DNA of 64,000 bases from Lysinibacillus antri. Its GTDB lineage: Bacteria > Bacillota > Bacilli > Bacillales_A > Planococcaceae. Shown here piece by piece: positions 28,893 through 43,568 of this stretch. The stretch lies in contig NZ_RYYR01000010.1 in the NCBI RefSeq assembly GCF_003977595.1, positions 62,001-126,000 on the forward strand. The letters run 5' to 3'. Each line of letters begins with the position of its first letter. Position 1 is the stretch's first letter. Under the pieces are notes generated by a model. It did not search any database. It saw nothing but the letters and a program-made list of their open reading frames with translations, and was not told the DNA's origin. Position numbers and translations under genes: made by a program.

Positions 28893-30184
28893 AGAATAAT
28901 AAAACCTTTAACTTACGCAGAAAGTTAGTTTTATTCGTTGGCGTATTAGCACTTGTTACTTATTCTACTAGTTTTGTATTTATCCATTACTTACACCCAA
29001 TATTTTTTGAAAAATTCATCCCAAATTCAATAGTGTTTGAAATCATTACGTATGCTTTAGGAATCGCTTGGTCGTGTATTTTAGCTGCTATCTTTAGTGT
29101 TATTTTAGTAAAACCTTTACAACGTCTTGAAGAAACAGCGACTCGTGTAGCAGAGGGGAAAATCGGACAAGATGTGGAAATCCCTAAAACGAAAGATGAA
29201 ATTCAATCCGTTGCAGAAGCGTTCCAATTAATGCTAACAAACTTAAGACAAATGGTAGATAGCATTGATGGCAACTTCCAAAAAACAAATGAAACAATTA
29301 TTGAGTTATCTGAACAAACGTCATCTGCTTCTCGCAAGGCAGAGGGGATTGCTAGAACTGTTAGCCAAATTTCGCAAGGGGCAGAGGCATCAGCAGTTGC
29401 CGTTCAAGATACAGTAGAGGCAATAGAAGATGTGAGATTGCTAGCTTCCGAGGTAAATTCCCGTGCAGTGAATTCTGCTTCTCAATCAAAACAAATCATT
29501 GCTAACTTACAAACAACAACGGATTCAATTCAAGGACTTGTAAGTAGCATTCAACAAATTGCAAAAGGGAACGAAAAAGCATTAGACAACATCCATCAGT
29601 TAGAAAAAAATGCGGAACAAATTGAACGCATTATTAGCTTAGTAGGGGATATTGCAGCTCAAACAAACTTACTCGCTTTAAATGCTTCGATCGAGGCTGC
29701 TCGTGCAGGAGAACATGGAAAAGGTTTTGCGGTAGTGGCTGAAGAAGTGCGTGGTTTAGCAGACGAAAGTGCCAAAGCGGTTCAAGGAATTACAGCACTC
29801 ATTCAAACGATGCAAGAAAACGTAAACATCGTCGTGAAACAAATGAACGAACAAGTATCCTTTGCGGTAAAAGAATCATCCAAAGTTTCTGAAACAACAG
29901 CTACAGTAGAAGGAATGGCTTCGAATGTACGACAAATGGCCGATGCGGTTGTGGACATTTCTCAATTAATTGAACGACAAATGATTAATATTGAAACAAC
30001 GGCACATCAATCACAAGAGGTAGCAGCTATTGCACAACAAACATCAGCAGGGGCGCAAGAAGTCCGTGGCTCAACCGAAGAGCAAGCCTATGCCATCGAA
30101 CAAGTCGAAAACCTCTCAAAAGATTTAAAACGTCAATCCGAGGAACTTTACCGAATGATCCAGCAGTTTGATCGTACAAAATAA
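28889..30184 (+). CDS. Methyl-accepting chemotaxis-type transducer with minimal sensor
   Basis: A 431-residue transducer. Two membrane helices (residues ~12-32 and 42-66) are separated by only about 10 residues, so it lacks a periplasmic-type sensing domain. A HAMP domain (~67-120) and the signalling domain follow, with the hairpin-tip sequence [20 protein letters not shown] and [11 protein letters not shown]. It may sense through the membrane, the HAMP domain or a partner. It overlaps ywlE by 4 bases, so the two are translationally coupled; this gene is not at this position in B. subtilis as far as I recall. Confidence 0.9.
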   Translation: MKNNKTFNLRRKLVLFVGVLALVTYSTSFVFIHYLHPIFFEKFIPNSIVFEIITYALGIAWSCILAAIFSVILVKPLQRLEETATRVAEGKIGQDVEIPKTKDEIQSVAEAFQLMLTNLRQMVDSIDGNFQKTNETIIELSEQTSSASRKAEGIARTVSQISQGAEASAVAVQDTVEAIEDVRLLASEVNSRAVNSASQSKQIIANLQTTTDSIQGLVSSIQQIAKGNEKALDNIHQLEKNAEQIERIISLVGDIAAQTNLLALNASIEAARAGEHGKGFAVVAEEVRGLADESAKAVQGITALIQTMQENVNIVVKQMNEQVSFAVKESSKVSETTATVEGMASNVRQMADAVVDISQLIERQMINIETTAHQSQEVAAIAQQTSAGAQEVRGSTEEQAYAIEQVENLSKDLKRQSEELYRMIQQFDRTK

Positions 30185-30199
30185 AATACCATTTTTTGT

Positions 30200-30232
30200 A
30201 GTGCTATAATATGTTATATAGCACTATTTTTT
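30200..30232 (+). terminator. Rho-independent terminator after the transducer gene
   Basis: TAGTGCTATA and TATAGCACTA form a perfect 10-bp stem with a 7-nt loop, followed by TTTTTTA. Confidence 0.88.
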
Positions 30233-30524
30233 ATTTTGGAAAGGAAGGTTTTATGAGGGGGAAGTGTACTCGCTCGTAAACCCGCAAAACTTAAAATAGA
30301 GCTAAGTTTAAGGGGTTAGTCAATTCCCAGTTAATTACGAATATAAAAAGGGTCATCTATCATTATTTACATAGAAATGCATTTAAAAGTGAACATTTTC
30401 TTATTTGTAAGCGAAATCATTCGTATTTTATAAAAAAGTTTCGAATTGTCTATGTAAAATACATGTTATTCTTTTGTAATAAGTGGTACACTGTTCATGA
30501 ACAAACATGTAGGAGGTAACAAGA
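30233..30524. other. Intergenic region before rpiB
   Basis: About 290 AT-rich bases without a gene. TGGTACACT (extended -10, TACACT at 30487-30492) may be the rpiB promoter, but its -35 is weak. Confidence 0.4.
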
Positions 30525-30962
30525 GTGAAAATCGCAATTTCTTCAGACCATGGTGGTAATAATTTACGTAAAGAAGTGATGTCACTTTTAGATGAGCTAA
30601 ACATTAGCTATGAAGATTTTGGTCCGCAAAATTCAGATTCTGTCGACTACCCAGATTATGCAAAGCCTGTAGCAGACGGTGTAGCAAGCGGGAAGTTTGA
30701 TCGTGGGATTGTTATTTGTGGTACTGGCATCGGCATGTCAATTGCAGCAAACAAAGTAAAAGGCATTCGTTGTGCACTCGTACATGATGTTTTTAGTGCT
30801 AAAGCAACACGTTGTCATAACGATTCAAACATTTTAGCAATGGGTGAACGTGTAATTGGGCCAGGCTTAGCATGTGAAATCGTAAAAGCGTGGTTAGGTA
30901 CTGAATTTGAAGGTGGTCGCCATACTCGACGCATCGAAAAAATTACTGAACTTGAAGGGTAA
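30525..30962 (+). CDS. rpiB: Ribose 5-phosphate isomerase B
   Basis: A 145-residue RpiB/LacAB-family enzyme converting ribulose-5-phosphate and ribose-5-phosphate. It starts MKIAISSDHGGNNLRKE; the catalytic Cys lies in GIVICGTGIGMSIAANK, and HNDSNILAMGERV is a further family motif. The start is GTG behind AGGAGG. The next gene begins directly after its stop codon. The order ywlE, (transducer), rpiB, ywlG, glyA follows B. subtilis. Confidence 0.94.
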   Translation: MKIAISSDHGGNNLRKEVMSLLDELNISYEDFGPQNSDSVDYPDYAKPVADGVASGKFDRGIVICGTGIGMSIAANKVKGIRCALVHDVFSAKATRCHNDSNILAMGERVIGPGLACEIVKAWLGTEFEGGRHTRRIEKITELEG

Positions 30963-31523
30963 GTGTCGAAAATGACTTCATTTCAACATTTGCAACAACC
31001 ATTGTCTCAGCTATTACATGAACTCGAAGAACAAGTTGACTTTCAACCAAACCAACTTTTTGTGGTTGGCTGCTCAACCTCAGAAGTAGCAGGTGCGAAA
31101 ATCGGTACAGCAGGCGCTTTGGAAATAGCAGAAGTTCTTTACGAGGAATTCAATCGATTTGCGAAAAAACATAATTTATATTTAGTGTTCCAAGGTTGTG
31201 AGCATATAAACCGCGCACTAACGTTGGAATATGAAGCAGCAGTAAAATATTCTCTTGAACCAGTTACAGTCATTCCAGCAAAACACGCAGGTGGGTCGAT
31301 GTCGGCTTATGCTTACACGCAATTGGACAATCCGGTTGTGGTGGAACATGTACGTGCCCATGCAGGAATTGATATTGGACAAACAATGATTGGGATGCAT
31401 TTGAAGGAAGTAGCAGTACCTATTCGAACGTCTATTCGACAGATTGGCGATGCGGTAGTCACTGTTGCAAAAACGCGACCAAAACTCATTGGTGGAGAAC
31501 GTGCTATCTATATTAAGGAATAG
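30963..31523 (+). CDS. ywlG: YwlG-like DUF436/TIGR01440 family protein
   Basis: A 186-residue protein of the conserved TIGR01440 family, always found near rpiB and glyA in Bacillales. The family core FVVGCSTSEVAGAKIGTAGA is near residue 33, and QGCEHINRALTLEYE follows. No biochemical function is established. A GTG immediately after the rpiB stop and an ATG at 30972 are both possible starts; GAAGGG within the end of rpiB serves as ribosome-binding site. Confidence 0.88.
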   Translation: MSKMTSFQHLQQPLSQLLHELEEQVDFQPNQLFVVGCSTSEVAGAKIGTAGALEIAEVLYEEFNRFAKKHNLYLVFQGCEHINRALTLEYEAAVKYSLEPVTVIPAKHAGGSMSAYAYTQLDNPVVVEHVRAHAGIDIGQTMIGMHLKEVAVPIRTSIRQIGDAVVTVAKTRPKLIGGERAIYIKE

Positions 31524-31625
31524 CGCGGTTTTATAAGGAGTTTTCAGATAAGTTTGATAAAAATCCGAGTAAAAGGGTTTTTTCATATAAAAAATATTAA
31601 AAGAACTTTAGGGGGATTTTAAGCA

Positions 31626-32888
31626 ATGGCTTACGAAAAACTAGCAGTGCAAGATAAAGCAGTTCTAGAAGGAATTTTAGCAGAGAAAAAACGTCAACAA
31701 GCAAACATCGAATTAATCGCTTCCGAAAACATCGTGTCAGAAGCAGTAATGGAAGCTCAAGGTTCTGTATTAACGAACAAATATGCAGAAGGTTACCCTG
31801 GCAAACGTTATTATGGTGGTTGTGAACACGTTGACGTTGTGGAAGATATCGCTCGTGATCGTGTAAAAGAAATCTTCGGAGCTAAATTTGCAAACGTACA
31901 AGCTCACTCTGGTGCACAAGCAAATATGGCTGTATACTACACAATTTTACAACCAGGTGACACAGTTCTTGGGATGAACCTATCTCATGGTGGTCACTTA
32001 ACACACGGATCTCCAGTAAACTTCTCTGGTGTACAATATAATTTCGTTGAATATGGCGTAACAAAAGATACTAACGTCATCGATTATGAAGATGTTCGTG
32101 CAAAAGCATTAGAACATAAACCAAAATTAATCGTTGCGGGTGCATCTGCATATCCACGTGAAATCGACTTCAAAAAATTCCGTGAAATCGCGGATGAAGT
32201 GGGAGCTTACTTCATGGTAGATATGGCGCACATTGCTGGTCTTGTAGCTGCTGGTGAACATCCATCTCCAGTTCCTTATGCACATTTTACAACGTCAACA
32301 ACTCATAAAACATTACGTGGTCCTCGTGGTGGTTTAATCTTAACAAACGATGAAGAGTTCGCAAAAAAAATCGACAAAGCAGTATTCCCAGGAATCCAAG
32401 GTGGTCCATTAATGCACGTAATCGCTGCGAAAGCTGTAGCATTTGGTGAAGCACTTCAACCGGAGTTCAAAGAATACGCAAAACAAATTAAAGCAAACGC
32501 AAATGCTTTAGCTGAAACATTACTTGCTGAAGGTTTACAATTAGTTTCGGGTGGTACAGATAACCATTTATTACTAGTAAACGTAAAATCAGTTGGTTTA
32601 ACAGGGAAAGTGGCTGAACACTTACTAGATGAAGTTTTACTAACAACAAATAAAAATACAATTCCTTACGATGAAGAAAAACCATTCGTTACTTCAGGGA
32701 TTCGTTTAGGTACTGCAGCGGTAACTTCTCGTGGCTTTAAAGAAGAAGACTTAAAAGAAGTTGGTTTAATTATCGCGAAAGTATTAAAAAATCCAGAAGA
32801 TGAAGCAGTAAAAGCAGAAGCTCGCGATCGCGTGAAAGCTTTAACTGACAAATACCCAATCTATGAAGATTTAGTAACAAACATCTAA
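31626..32888 (+). CDS. glyA: Serine hydroxymethyltransferase
   Basis: A 420-residue PLP enzyme interconverting serine and glycine while charging tetrahydrofolate with a one-carbon unit. The PLP Lys lies in [15 protein letters not shown] (about residue 226). [10 protein letters not shown] and the [12 protein letters not shown] motif are intact and the length is normal. TTAGGGGG precedes the ATG. In B. subtilis glyA belongs to the PurR regulon; the PurBox-like match upstream here is too weak to call. Confidence 0.97.
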   Translation: MAYEKLAVQDKAVLEGILAEKKRQQANIELIASENIVSEAVMEAQGSVLTNKYAEGYPGKRYYGGCEHVDVVEDIARDRVKEIFGAKFANVQAHSGAQANMAVYYTILQPGDTVLGMNLSHGGHLTHGSPVNFSGVQYNFVEYGVTKDTNVIDYEDVRAKALEHKPKLIVAGASAYPREIDFKKFREIADEVGAYFMVDMAHIAGLVAAGEHPSPVPYAHFTTSTTHKTLRGPRGGLILTNDEEFAKKIDKAVFPGIQGGPLMHVIAAKAVAFGEALQPEFKEYAKQIKANANALAETLLAEGLQLVSGGTDNHLLLVNVKSVGLTGKVAEHLLDEVLLTTNKNTIPYDEEKPFVTSGIRLGTAAVTSRGFKEEDLKEVGLIIAKVLKNPEDEAVKAEARDRVKALTDKYPIYEDLVTNI

Positions 32889-32898
32889 TTTTAATTTG

Positions 32899-32931
32899 AA
32901 TCCTCGCTCTTTTTTAGAGTGGGGATTTTTT
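32899..32931 (+). terminator. Rho-independent terminator after glyA
   Basis: AATCCTCGCTC and GAGTGGGGATT arms with wobble pairs, followed by seven T residues in the second arm and tail. Confidence 0.85.
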
Positions 32932-32944
32932 TATGGGTGATAAG

Positions 32945-32990
32945 TTCACAAATAGGGGAATAACTTCACAAATGAGGGGCAAATTCTTGT
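32945..32990 (+). repeat. 20-bp direct repeat TTCACAAAT-AGGGG
   Basis: TTCACAAATAGGGG (32945) and TTCACAAATGAGGGG (32965) are 20 bp apart, with a decayed third unit near 32984. It lies just past the glyA terminator. Confidence 0.55.
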
Positions 32991-33053
32991 AGTGTAATAT
33001 AATTCGTCACAAACCCTTTTCGACATAATGTTTTATGTTTTAACAATTTTTGA

Positions 33054-33059
33054 TATACT
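33054..33059 (+). promoter_or_regulatory. Candidate extended -10 promoter of upp
   Basis: TGATATACT gives an extended -10 (TATACT at 33054-33059). The -35 region, TTTTAT at 33031-33036, is poor. Confidence 0.5.
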
Positions 33060-33103
33060 AGGCTAGATAATGAGAACTACCTTTAGAGAAGGGGACATTC
33101 TAA

Positions 33104-33124
33104 ATGGTAGACGAAAATAGTTAG
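33104..33124 (+). CDS. Possible six-codon leader peptide ahead of upp
   Basis: ATG GTA GAC GAA AAT AGT TAG encodes MVDENS, with AAGGGG 9 bases upstream. Its stop codon overlaps the TTAGGAGCG ribosome-binding site of upp, so ribosomes ending here would be positioned to start upp. It is too short to judge by composition; the two aligned signals are the only support. Confidence 0.35.
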   Translation: MVDENS

Positions 33125-33135
33125 GAGCGAACATT

Positions 33136-33765
33136 TTGAGCAAAGTATATGTATTTGACCACCCATTAATCCAACATAAGCTAACGTATATTCGCGATAA
33201 AAACACAGGAACAAAAGAATTCCGTGAACTTGTTGACGAAGTAGGAACGTTAATGGCTTTTGAAATTACACGTGATCTGCCATTGCAAGAAATTGAAATT
33301 GAAACACCAGTTCAAACGGCAAAAGCGAAAGTACTTTCAGGGAAAAAAATCGCATTAGTGCCAATCTTACGTGCCGGTATTGGCATGGTAGATGGTGTGC
33401 TTAAACTAATCCCAGCTGCAAAAGTAGGACACATTGGTTTATATCGCGACCCAGAAACGTTAAAACCAGTGGAATACTACGTAAAACTTCCAGCTGATGT
33501 GGAAGAGCGTGATTTCATCGTAGTTGACCCAATGCTTGCAACAGGTGGATCAGCGGTAGAAGCGATTCATTCATTGAAAAAGCGCGGAGCAAAAAGCATT
33601 AAGTTTATGTGTTTAATTGCCGCTCCTGAAGGCGTTCAAGCAATTCAAGAAGAACACCCTGATGTAGATATTTATATTGCTGCATTAGATGAAAAATTAA
33701 ATGACCATGGTTATATCGTACCGGGCCTTGGGGATGCGGGCGACCGTTTATTCGGCACGAAGTAA
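33136..33765 (+). CDS. upp: Uracil phosphoribosyltransferase
   Basis: A 209-residue salvage enzyme making UMP from uracil and PRPP. The PRPP-binding motif is [16 protein letters not shown] (about residue 128), and the uracil-binding C-terminus is [18 protein letters not shown]. The start is TTG with TTAGGAGCG 6 bases upstream. Position between glyA and mnaA/atp matches B. subtilis. A six-codon open frame ends inside its ribosome-binding site. Confidence 0.97.
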   Translation: MSKVYVFDHPLIQHKLTYIRDKNTGTKEFRELVDEVGTLMAFEITRDLPLQEIEIETPVQTAKAKVLSGKKIALVPILRAGIGMVDGVLKLIPAAKVGHIGLYRDPETLKPVEYYVKLPADVEERDFIVVDPMLATGGSAVEAIHSLKKRGAKSIKFMCLIAAPEGVQAIQEEHPDVDIYIAALDEKLNDHGYIVPGLGDAGDRLFGTK

Positions 33766-33783
33766 AATATCTTTGTGAGGAGT

Positions 33784-33846
33784 TGTCCAACTTCCTCAGC
33801 GAACTGTTGGATTCCCCGAGTAAAGTGTCCGATTTCCCAAAGAACC
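33784..33846 (+). repeat. 21-bp tandem repeat TGTYCGATTYCCC, three units
   Basis: Units start at 33784, 33805 and 33826, exactly 21 bp apart, with consensus TGTYCGATTYCCCNAG. The sequence differs from the TGGCGGATAAA repeats but the period is the same. It lies in the upp-mnaA gap. Confidence 0.6.
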
Positions 33847-33925
33847 ACTTAATCTATACTGAAAAAACGCGCTCTTCACTATTATGAAGGGCGCTTCAAA
33901 ATATCTAAGGATGGTGCAACACATT

Positions 33926-35047
33926 ATGACTAGAAAATGGAAAGTAATGACGATCTTTGGAACAAGACCGGAAGCAATTAAAATGGCCCCACTTGTTCTA
34001 GAATTGCAAAAACATCCCGATAAAATTGAATCGGTCGTAACGGTAACTGCGCAACATAGACAAATGTTAGACCAAGTGCTAGAAACTTTTCAAATAAAGC
34101 CTGATTATGATTTAAATATAATGAAGGAACGTCAAACATTAATTGACGTGACAACAAATGCTCTTCACGGTTTAGATGAAGTAATGAAAGATGCACAACC
34201 TGACATCGTGTTAGTTCATGGTGATACGTCTACCACTTTTGTAGGAAGCCTTGCAGCATTTTATAATCAAATTGCAATTGGGCACGTTGAAGCAGGTCTT
34301 CGTACCGGGAATAAATACTCTCCTTACCCTGAAGAGATGAACCGTCAATTAACAGGTGTTATGGCGGATCTACATTTTGCACCAACTGAAATGTCCAGAG
34401 ACAATTTATTAAAAGAAAACAAAAAGAATGAAACAATCTATATTACAGGAAATACAGCGATAGACGCATTAAAAACGACTGTTCGTGAAAACTATTCGCA
34501 TCCTGTACTAGAAAAAATAGGAGACAGTCGAATTATCCTGCTAACTGCTCACCGTAGAGAAAATCTCGGACAACCGATGCGCAATATGTTCCGTGCCATT
34601 AAACGACTATTACAAGATCACGAGGATGTTCAAGTCATTTATCCAGTTCATTTAAATCCAGCTGTACGTGAAGTAGCAGATGAAATTTTAGGTGACGATC
34701 CTCGAATTCATTTAATCGAGCCGTTAGAAGTTTTTGATTTCCATAACTTCGCTGCCCGCTCATATATGATCTTAACGGATTCAGGTGGCATTCAAGAAGA
34801 AGCACCATCACTAGGTAAACCGGTTCTTGTATTACGTGATACTACTGAACGACCTGAAGGAATTGCAGCCGGAACGTTAAAACTAGCAGGTACAGATGAA
34901 GAAACAATCTATTTACTAGCAAAAGAATTGTTAGAAGATGCAAAAGCTTATGAAGAAATGGCGCATGCATCAAACCCTTACGGAGATGGACATGCTTCAG
35001 AAAGAATTGTGCAAGCATTGATTAGTTTTTTAGAAAAACGTGAATAA
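33926..35047 (+). CDS. mnaA: UDP-N-acetylglucosamine 2-epimerase
   Basis: A 373-residue non-hydrolysing epimerase converting UDP-GlcNAc to UDP-ManNAc for wall teichoic acid and related polymers. It starts MTRKWKVMTIFGTRPEAIKM; catalytic and UDP-binding motifs are VHGDTSTTF, GHVEAGLRTG, LTAHRRENLG and SGGIQEEAPSLGKPVLVLR. I choose the ATG at 33926 because it aligns with B. subtilis MnaA; frames extend 42 bases further upstream. It lies just before the atp operon as in B. subtilis. Confidence 0.94.
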   Translation: MTRKWKVMTIFGTRPEAIKMAPLVLELQKHPDKIESVVTVTAQHRQMLDQVLETFQIKPDYDLNIMKERQTLIDVTTNALHGLDEVMKDAQPDIVLVHGDTSTTFVGSLAAFYNQIAIGHVEAGLRTGNKYSPYPEEMNRQLTGVMADLHFAPTEMSRDNLLKENKKNETIYITGNTAIDALKTTVRENYSHPVLEKIGDSRIILLTAHRRENLGQPMRNMFRAIKRLLQDHEDVQVIYPVHLNPAVREVADEILGDDPRIHLIEPLEVFDFHNFAARSYMILTDSGGIQEEAPSLGKPVLVLRDTTERPEGIAAGTLKLAGTDEETIYLLAKELLEDAKAYEEMAHASNPYGDGHASERIVQALISFLEKRE

Positions 35048-35580
35048 TATGGTGCAGTAATAAGAAATATTTTACTAAAAAAACTATTTTTATTGGTTAA
35101 CTAACAAAAATAGGTGGAGTAATTTATTTCTTGAATTGGTAGGGGTCACATAATTTCTTCAAATTATACTCACAAATTTGTCGACAATTTGACAAGATTT
35201 CACTTGTCTTTAAGTTTTTCACCTTAACCGATTGACATCAAATTTAGGCTATTGTATGCTTACAAAGGGTAAGAATGATAAGGGTTTTATGTCCAAATTA
35301 GGGCTTGAAACACTTGTTATATCAAGTTTCTACTAGATTGACAGGTAAAACATTTCTTTGTCAATTTGCAACGTTTTCAGGCGCCTGAATACTTAATGAT
35401 TGCAATGGGGAAAATGCGGAATGACAGAAAATTCTCACATTAAAGAGAATTTAAAGCTACTTTTGCAGATTTTTCGACATCAATAGTAATCGCTTAGATT
35501 ACACTTTGTTACACTTGGTACCTCTAAGTAGAGAACGGTTAAACATTTTACTCGAAAAAGATTTGGGAGATAATTTGCCA
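35048..35580. other. Long intergenic leader before the atp operon
   Basis: About 530 bases with no gene apart from unsupported frames. It holds an AT-rich hairpin (CTATTTTT/AAAAATAG, 35086-35114) and the atp promoter at 35232-35260, leaving roughly 300 bases of transcribed leader. I recognise no riboswitch in the leader. Confidence 0.5.
35232..35260 (+). promoter_or_regulatory. Probable atp operon promoter
   Basis: A consensus -35 TTGACA (35232-35237), a 17-bp spacer and TATGCT (35255-35260). Confidence 0.72.
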
Positions 35581-35958
35581 ATGCTAGATTTGCATCACAT
35601 TTTCGCTATGCAGAAGAAAGCGTTATTTTTTTTGCTTGCTCTTTGTGCATTAGGATGGGGATTTACGTCGTATCCTACAGTCTTTGCTGGAATTGCTATC
35701 GGTGCTTGCTTTGGTACATATAACTTTTGGATTCTTGTTCGACGAATGGACAAGTTTGATCGTTCCATTAGTGAGGGAAGAAAAGTAGCGTCACTCGGCT
35801 CAGCTTTGCGTTTTGGATCAGGTATTGCAGCAGTCGCTATCGCAATTACGTTGCCAGAATATTTCCACTTAATTAGCGCAGTGATAGGGCTAATGGTTCC
35901 ATACGTTTTCCTATTTATAGGAGTATTCGTATCTTCAGTAAGAAACAAGGGTAACTAA
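35581..35958 (+). CDS. atpI: ATP synthase assembly protein AtpI
   Basis: A 125-residue, four-helix membrane protein that aids assembly of the c-ring. After a short N-terminus (MLDLHHIFAMQKK) hydrophobic helices follow, with the family loop NFWILVRRMDKFDRS, which aligns with B. subtilis AtpI. I prefer the ATG at 35581, 10 bases after GGGAGA; a TTG at 35575 is an alternative. The longer frame from 35506 exceeds the family length. It is the first gene of the atp operon. Confidence 0.85.
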   Translation: MLDLHHIFAMQKKALFFLLALCALGWGFTSYPTVFAGIAIGACFGTYNFWILVRRMDKFDRSISEGRKVASLGSALRFGSGIAAVAIAITLPEYFHLISAVIGLMVPYVFLFIGVFVSSVRNKGN

Positions 35959-36693
<735 letters not shown>

Positions 36694-36738
36694 TATAAAG
36701 CTTTTAGTGTTTAACATTAGATGCTTAACAAAAAATAA

Positions 36739-36981
<243 letters not shown>

Positions 36982-36996
36982 TTATCGGCTAAAATG

Positions 36997-37031
36997 TGGC
37001 GAAGATGATTTCACAAGAAGAAACTTCGCCA
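36997..37031 (+). repeat. Intraoperonic hairpin between atpE and atpF
   Basis: TGGCGAAG (36997-37004) and CTTCGCCA (37024-37031) form a perfect 8-bp stem with a 19-nt loop, starting 16 bases after the atpE stop. It is followed by TTCCTTTTG, not a clean T run. It may partly terminate or stabilise the atpIBE portion of the mRNA, favouring c-subunit output. Confidence 0.55.
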
Positions 37032-37182
37032 TTCCTTTTGTATGAACTAATCATTTGATTCTTAATTTGATAGCAAATGTATAAAACATAGATTTTACAA
37101 TGCAAAAGCGTGTTTACATTACGTGAACATGACAAGTTAGTATACATTATTATTGAAAGCTCTTGAAGGGAGTGAAACAATC

Positions 37183-37704
37183 GTGAATTTAGATAACCTA
37201 GTACTAGGTGCTGGAGCTACTAGTTTTAACGGTGGGGACGTTCTTGCCACACTATTAATTTTCCTTATTCTAATGGCTCTTCTTAAGAAATTCGCGTGGG
37301 GTCCATTAATGGGCGTGATGCAACAACGTGAAGAGTTAGTTTCTAGTGAAATTGAAGCAGCTGAAAACGCACGTAAAGAATCTGCGAAATTACTAGAAGA
37401 ACAAAGAAGTCTTTTAAAAGAAGCACGCACAGAAGCACAAACTATTGTAGAAAGTGCTAAAAAACAAGGCGAAATTCAACGTGATGAAATCGTCAACGCT
37501 GCACGCACAGAAGCAAATCGCTTAAAAGAATCTGCTGTTCGTGAAATCGAAACAGAGAAAGAAAAAGCAATTGCTGCAGTTCGCCAAGAAGTCGTTTCAC
37601 TATCGGTTCTTGCTGCATCTAAAGTTCTTGGAAAGGAAATTTCTGAAGAGGACAATAGCGCATTAATTAAAGAAACGATTGCGAAGGCAGGCGAGGCGAA
37701 ATGA
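37183..37704 (+). CDS. atpF: ATP synthase subunit b
   Basis: A 173-residue stator subunit: one N-terminal membrane helix ([20 protein letters not shown]) and a long charged coiled coil. I choose the GTG at 37183, preceded by AAGGGAGTGA, because [19 protein letters not shown] aligns with known b subunits; the frame from 37153 is 10 codons longer. It overlaps atpH by 4 bases. Confidence 0.94.
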   Translation: MNLDNLVLGAGATSFNGGDVLATLLIFLILMALLKKFAWGPLMGVMQQREELVSSEIEAAENARKESAKLLEEQRSLLKEARTEAQTIVESAKKQGEIQRDEIVNAARTEANRLKESAVREIETEKEKAIAAVRQEVVSLSVLAASKVLGKEISEEDNSALIKETIAKAGEAK

Positions 37705-38231
37705 GTCAAGTAGCTAAACGTTATGCGGATGCATTATTTCTTTTAGCGGGAGAAAAACAAATCGTTGCGGATGTTAACGCTGATTTAGAAGAATTAGTTA
37801 AAGTTATTGAAACAACTCCAGAGTTACTTTCATTACTTGATTCTCCTAAGTTCTCTATTGAACGTAAAAAACAAATCGTAGCTGAAATCTTTGCAAATGC
37901 GAACGAATTCGTTATTAACACACTAGTACTTCTTATCGAGAAAAAACGTGTAAACGAAACAAAAGCATTAGCACAAGAATTTAAAGTATTAGCAGCAGAA
38001 GCACAAGGATCTGCTGATGCAAAAGTTTACTCTACTCGTGAATTAACAGATGCAGAAAAAGATGAAATTTCTACTGCATTCGGTAAATTAGTAGGAAAAG
38101 GTAAACTAAACATTACAAACGTAATCGAACCATCATTACTTGGTGGAGTTCGAGTTCAAATCGGTAACTACATTTTTGATAACACTGTAGCAAATAAGCT
38201 AGAGGGTTTAAAACGTACGTTAGTTGGTTAA
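37701..38231 (+). CDS. atpH: ATP synthase subunit delta
   Basis: A 176-residue F1 delta subunit linking the alpha3beta3 head to subunit b. It begins [19 protein letters not shown], the family N-terminus, and ends with the conserved [21 protein letters not shown]. Its ATG overlaps the atpF stop (ATGA), implying coupled translation. Confidence 0.95.
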   Translation: MSQVAKRYADALFLLAGEKQIVADVNADLEELVKVIETTPELLSLLDSPKFSIERKKQIVAEIFANANEFVINTLVLLIEKKRVNETKALAQEFKVLAAEAQGSADAKVYSTRELTDAEKDEISTAFGKLVGKGKLNITNVIEPSLLGGVRVQIGNYIFDNTVANKLEGLKRTLVG

Positions 38232-38247
38232 TTCAAAAGAAATGTGA

Positions 38248-39768
<1,521 letters not shown>

Positions 39769-39794
39769 GTTCTATTGAAAAATGTGTTTTGTGA

Positions 39795-42149
<2,355 letters not shown>

Positions 42150-42154
42150 TCTAG

Positions 42155-42583
<429 letters not shown>

Positions 42584-42592
42584 ATAAACAAG

Positions 42593-42622
42593 AAAGCGGG
42601 CAGTTTATCTGTCCGCTTTTTT
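42593..42622 (+). terminator. Rho-independent terminator of the atp operon
   Basis: AAAGCGGGCAG and CTGTCCGCTTT form an 11-bp stem (one G-U) with a 5-nt loop and a T run. Confidence 0.92.
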
Positions 42623-42651
42623 CACATGTCTACATACTGGAGGAAATGATA

Positions 42652-42894
42652 ATGGAAATTTACCAATCTTTAGGCGTACAAGCTACATTAGGTATTTTTT
42701 CTCATATATTCTTTATAGGTATATCTTTTTATGCAATTCAAGCATTTCGTTTAGAACAACTTTTTAAAAAAGGCCGTACTTTCCAAATACAATTAATTTA
42801 TATTCTTCTCAGCATAGCGATTGGTTCGAGTGTGTCAAATTTTGTTTTAGAATTTACAAAATGGTCTCGACAATTACCTTATCTTTTTTCGTAA
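42652..42894 (+). CDS. ywzB: DUF1146 family membrane protein (YwzB-like)
   Basis: An 80-residue protein with two hydrophobic helices (residues ~8-28 and 44-64) separated by the basic loop RLEQLFKKGRTFQ, typical of DUF1146. The same family member follows atpC in B. subtilis (ywzB). GGAGGA is 7 bases before the ATG at 42652; the ATG two codons upstream is too close. Function is unknown. Confidence 0.85.
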   Translation: MEIYQSLGVQATLGIFSHIFFIGISFYAIQAFRLEQLFKKGRTFQIQLIYILLSIAIGSSVSNFVLEFTKWSRQLPYLFS

Positions 42895-43568
42895 ATCGAA
42901 CATACTATAGGAACAAGGCAAACGTTATATGGCTTGTAAGGGCAAATGAATGATCGTTTGCTGTTACAACACATATAGAATAACTATCCCTTCGCATTAC
43001 TTATAAAAACGCATCCAAAACCTTGTTTAATAATGCCATACTTTGGTGAGATTAATTATTTCCTGGGTAATGTTGTAGAAAAATGCAATTCCTCTAATCA
43101 TTAGTTTTTCCCTGATTAGTCATTTTATGAGCATATAATATATTCACCAATATGTACTAGTAAGCGTAAAATAAAATGATTTTAATTTTTTGAGCTACTT
43201 ATATTTCATTAGTACTATCAATTATTTTGGGTAATTGTTACCTATTTATTCGCTTAGCTCTATGCCATTGTATAGAGCTAAATAAAATAGTAGCTAATTA
43301 GCGGGAATTGCATTAAAATAGTGATTTGGATGCTTGTTTAACCTAAGAAGAGGCAGTACCATAGTGATAGTTTGTGTGTTTAATAGAAACTATTTTATCT
43401 TCATTCAATCCAAATTCCATTCCTTTTCTGTGGGCTTTAACTAAACTGAATGAAGAAAAGACTTTGACGAATTATGCGATTTTGGAAAGCAATCTCCTAG
43501 CCGTAATTTGTCGAGGTGTAACTGATTTTATTATGACTTTTGGACAATTGAATTCGGAGGGACGAATT
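42895..43568. other. Long intergenic region before murAA
   Basis: About 670 bases with no supported gene. An open frame from 43374 merely extends murAA upstream. A perfect 9-bp hairpin (TAGCTCTAT 43255-43263 / ATAGAGCTA 43272-43280, 8-nt loop) lacks a T run. A second, longer inverted repeat, CAAACG/CGTTTG, lies around 42919-42961. Confidence 0.5.

Noticed and set aside
31555-31600. PurBox before glyA (AAATCCGAGTAAA)
   Set aside because: Only the CCGA core matches and I find no properly spaced inverted partner.
43374-43568. 65-residue N-terminal extension of murAA
   Set aside because: The GTG at 43569 has a perfect ribosome-binding site and gives the family N-terminus; the extension has neither.
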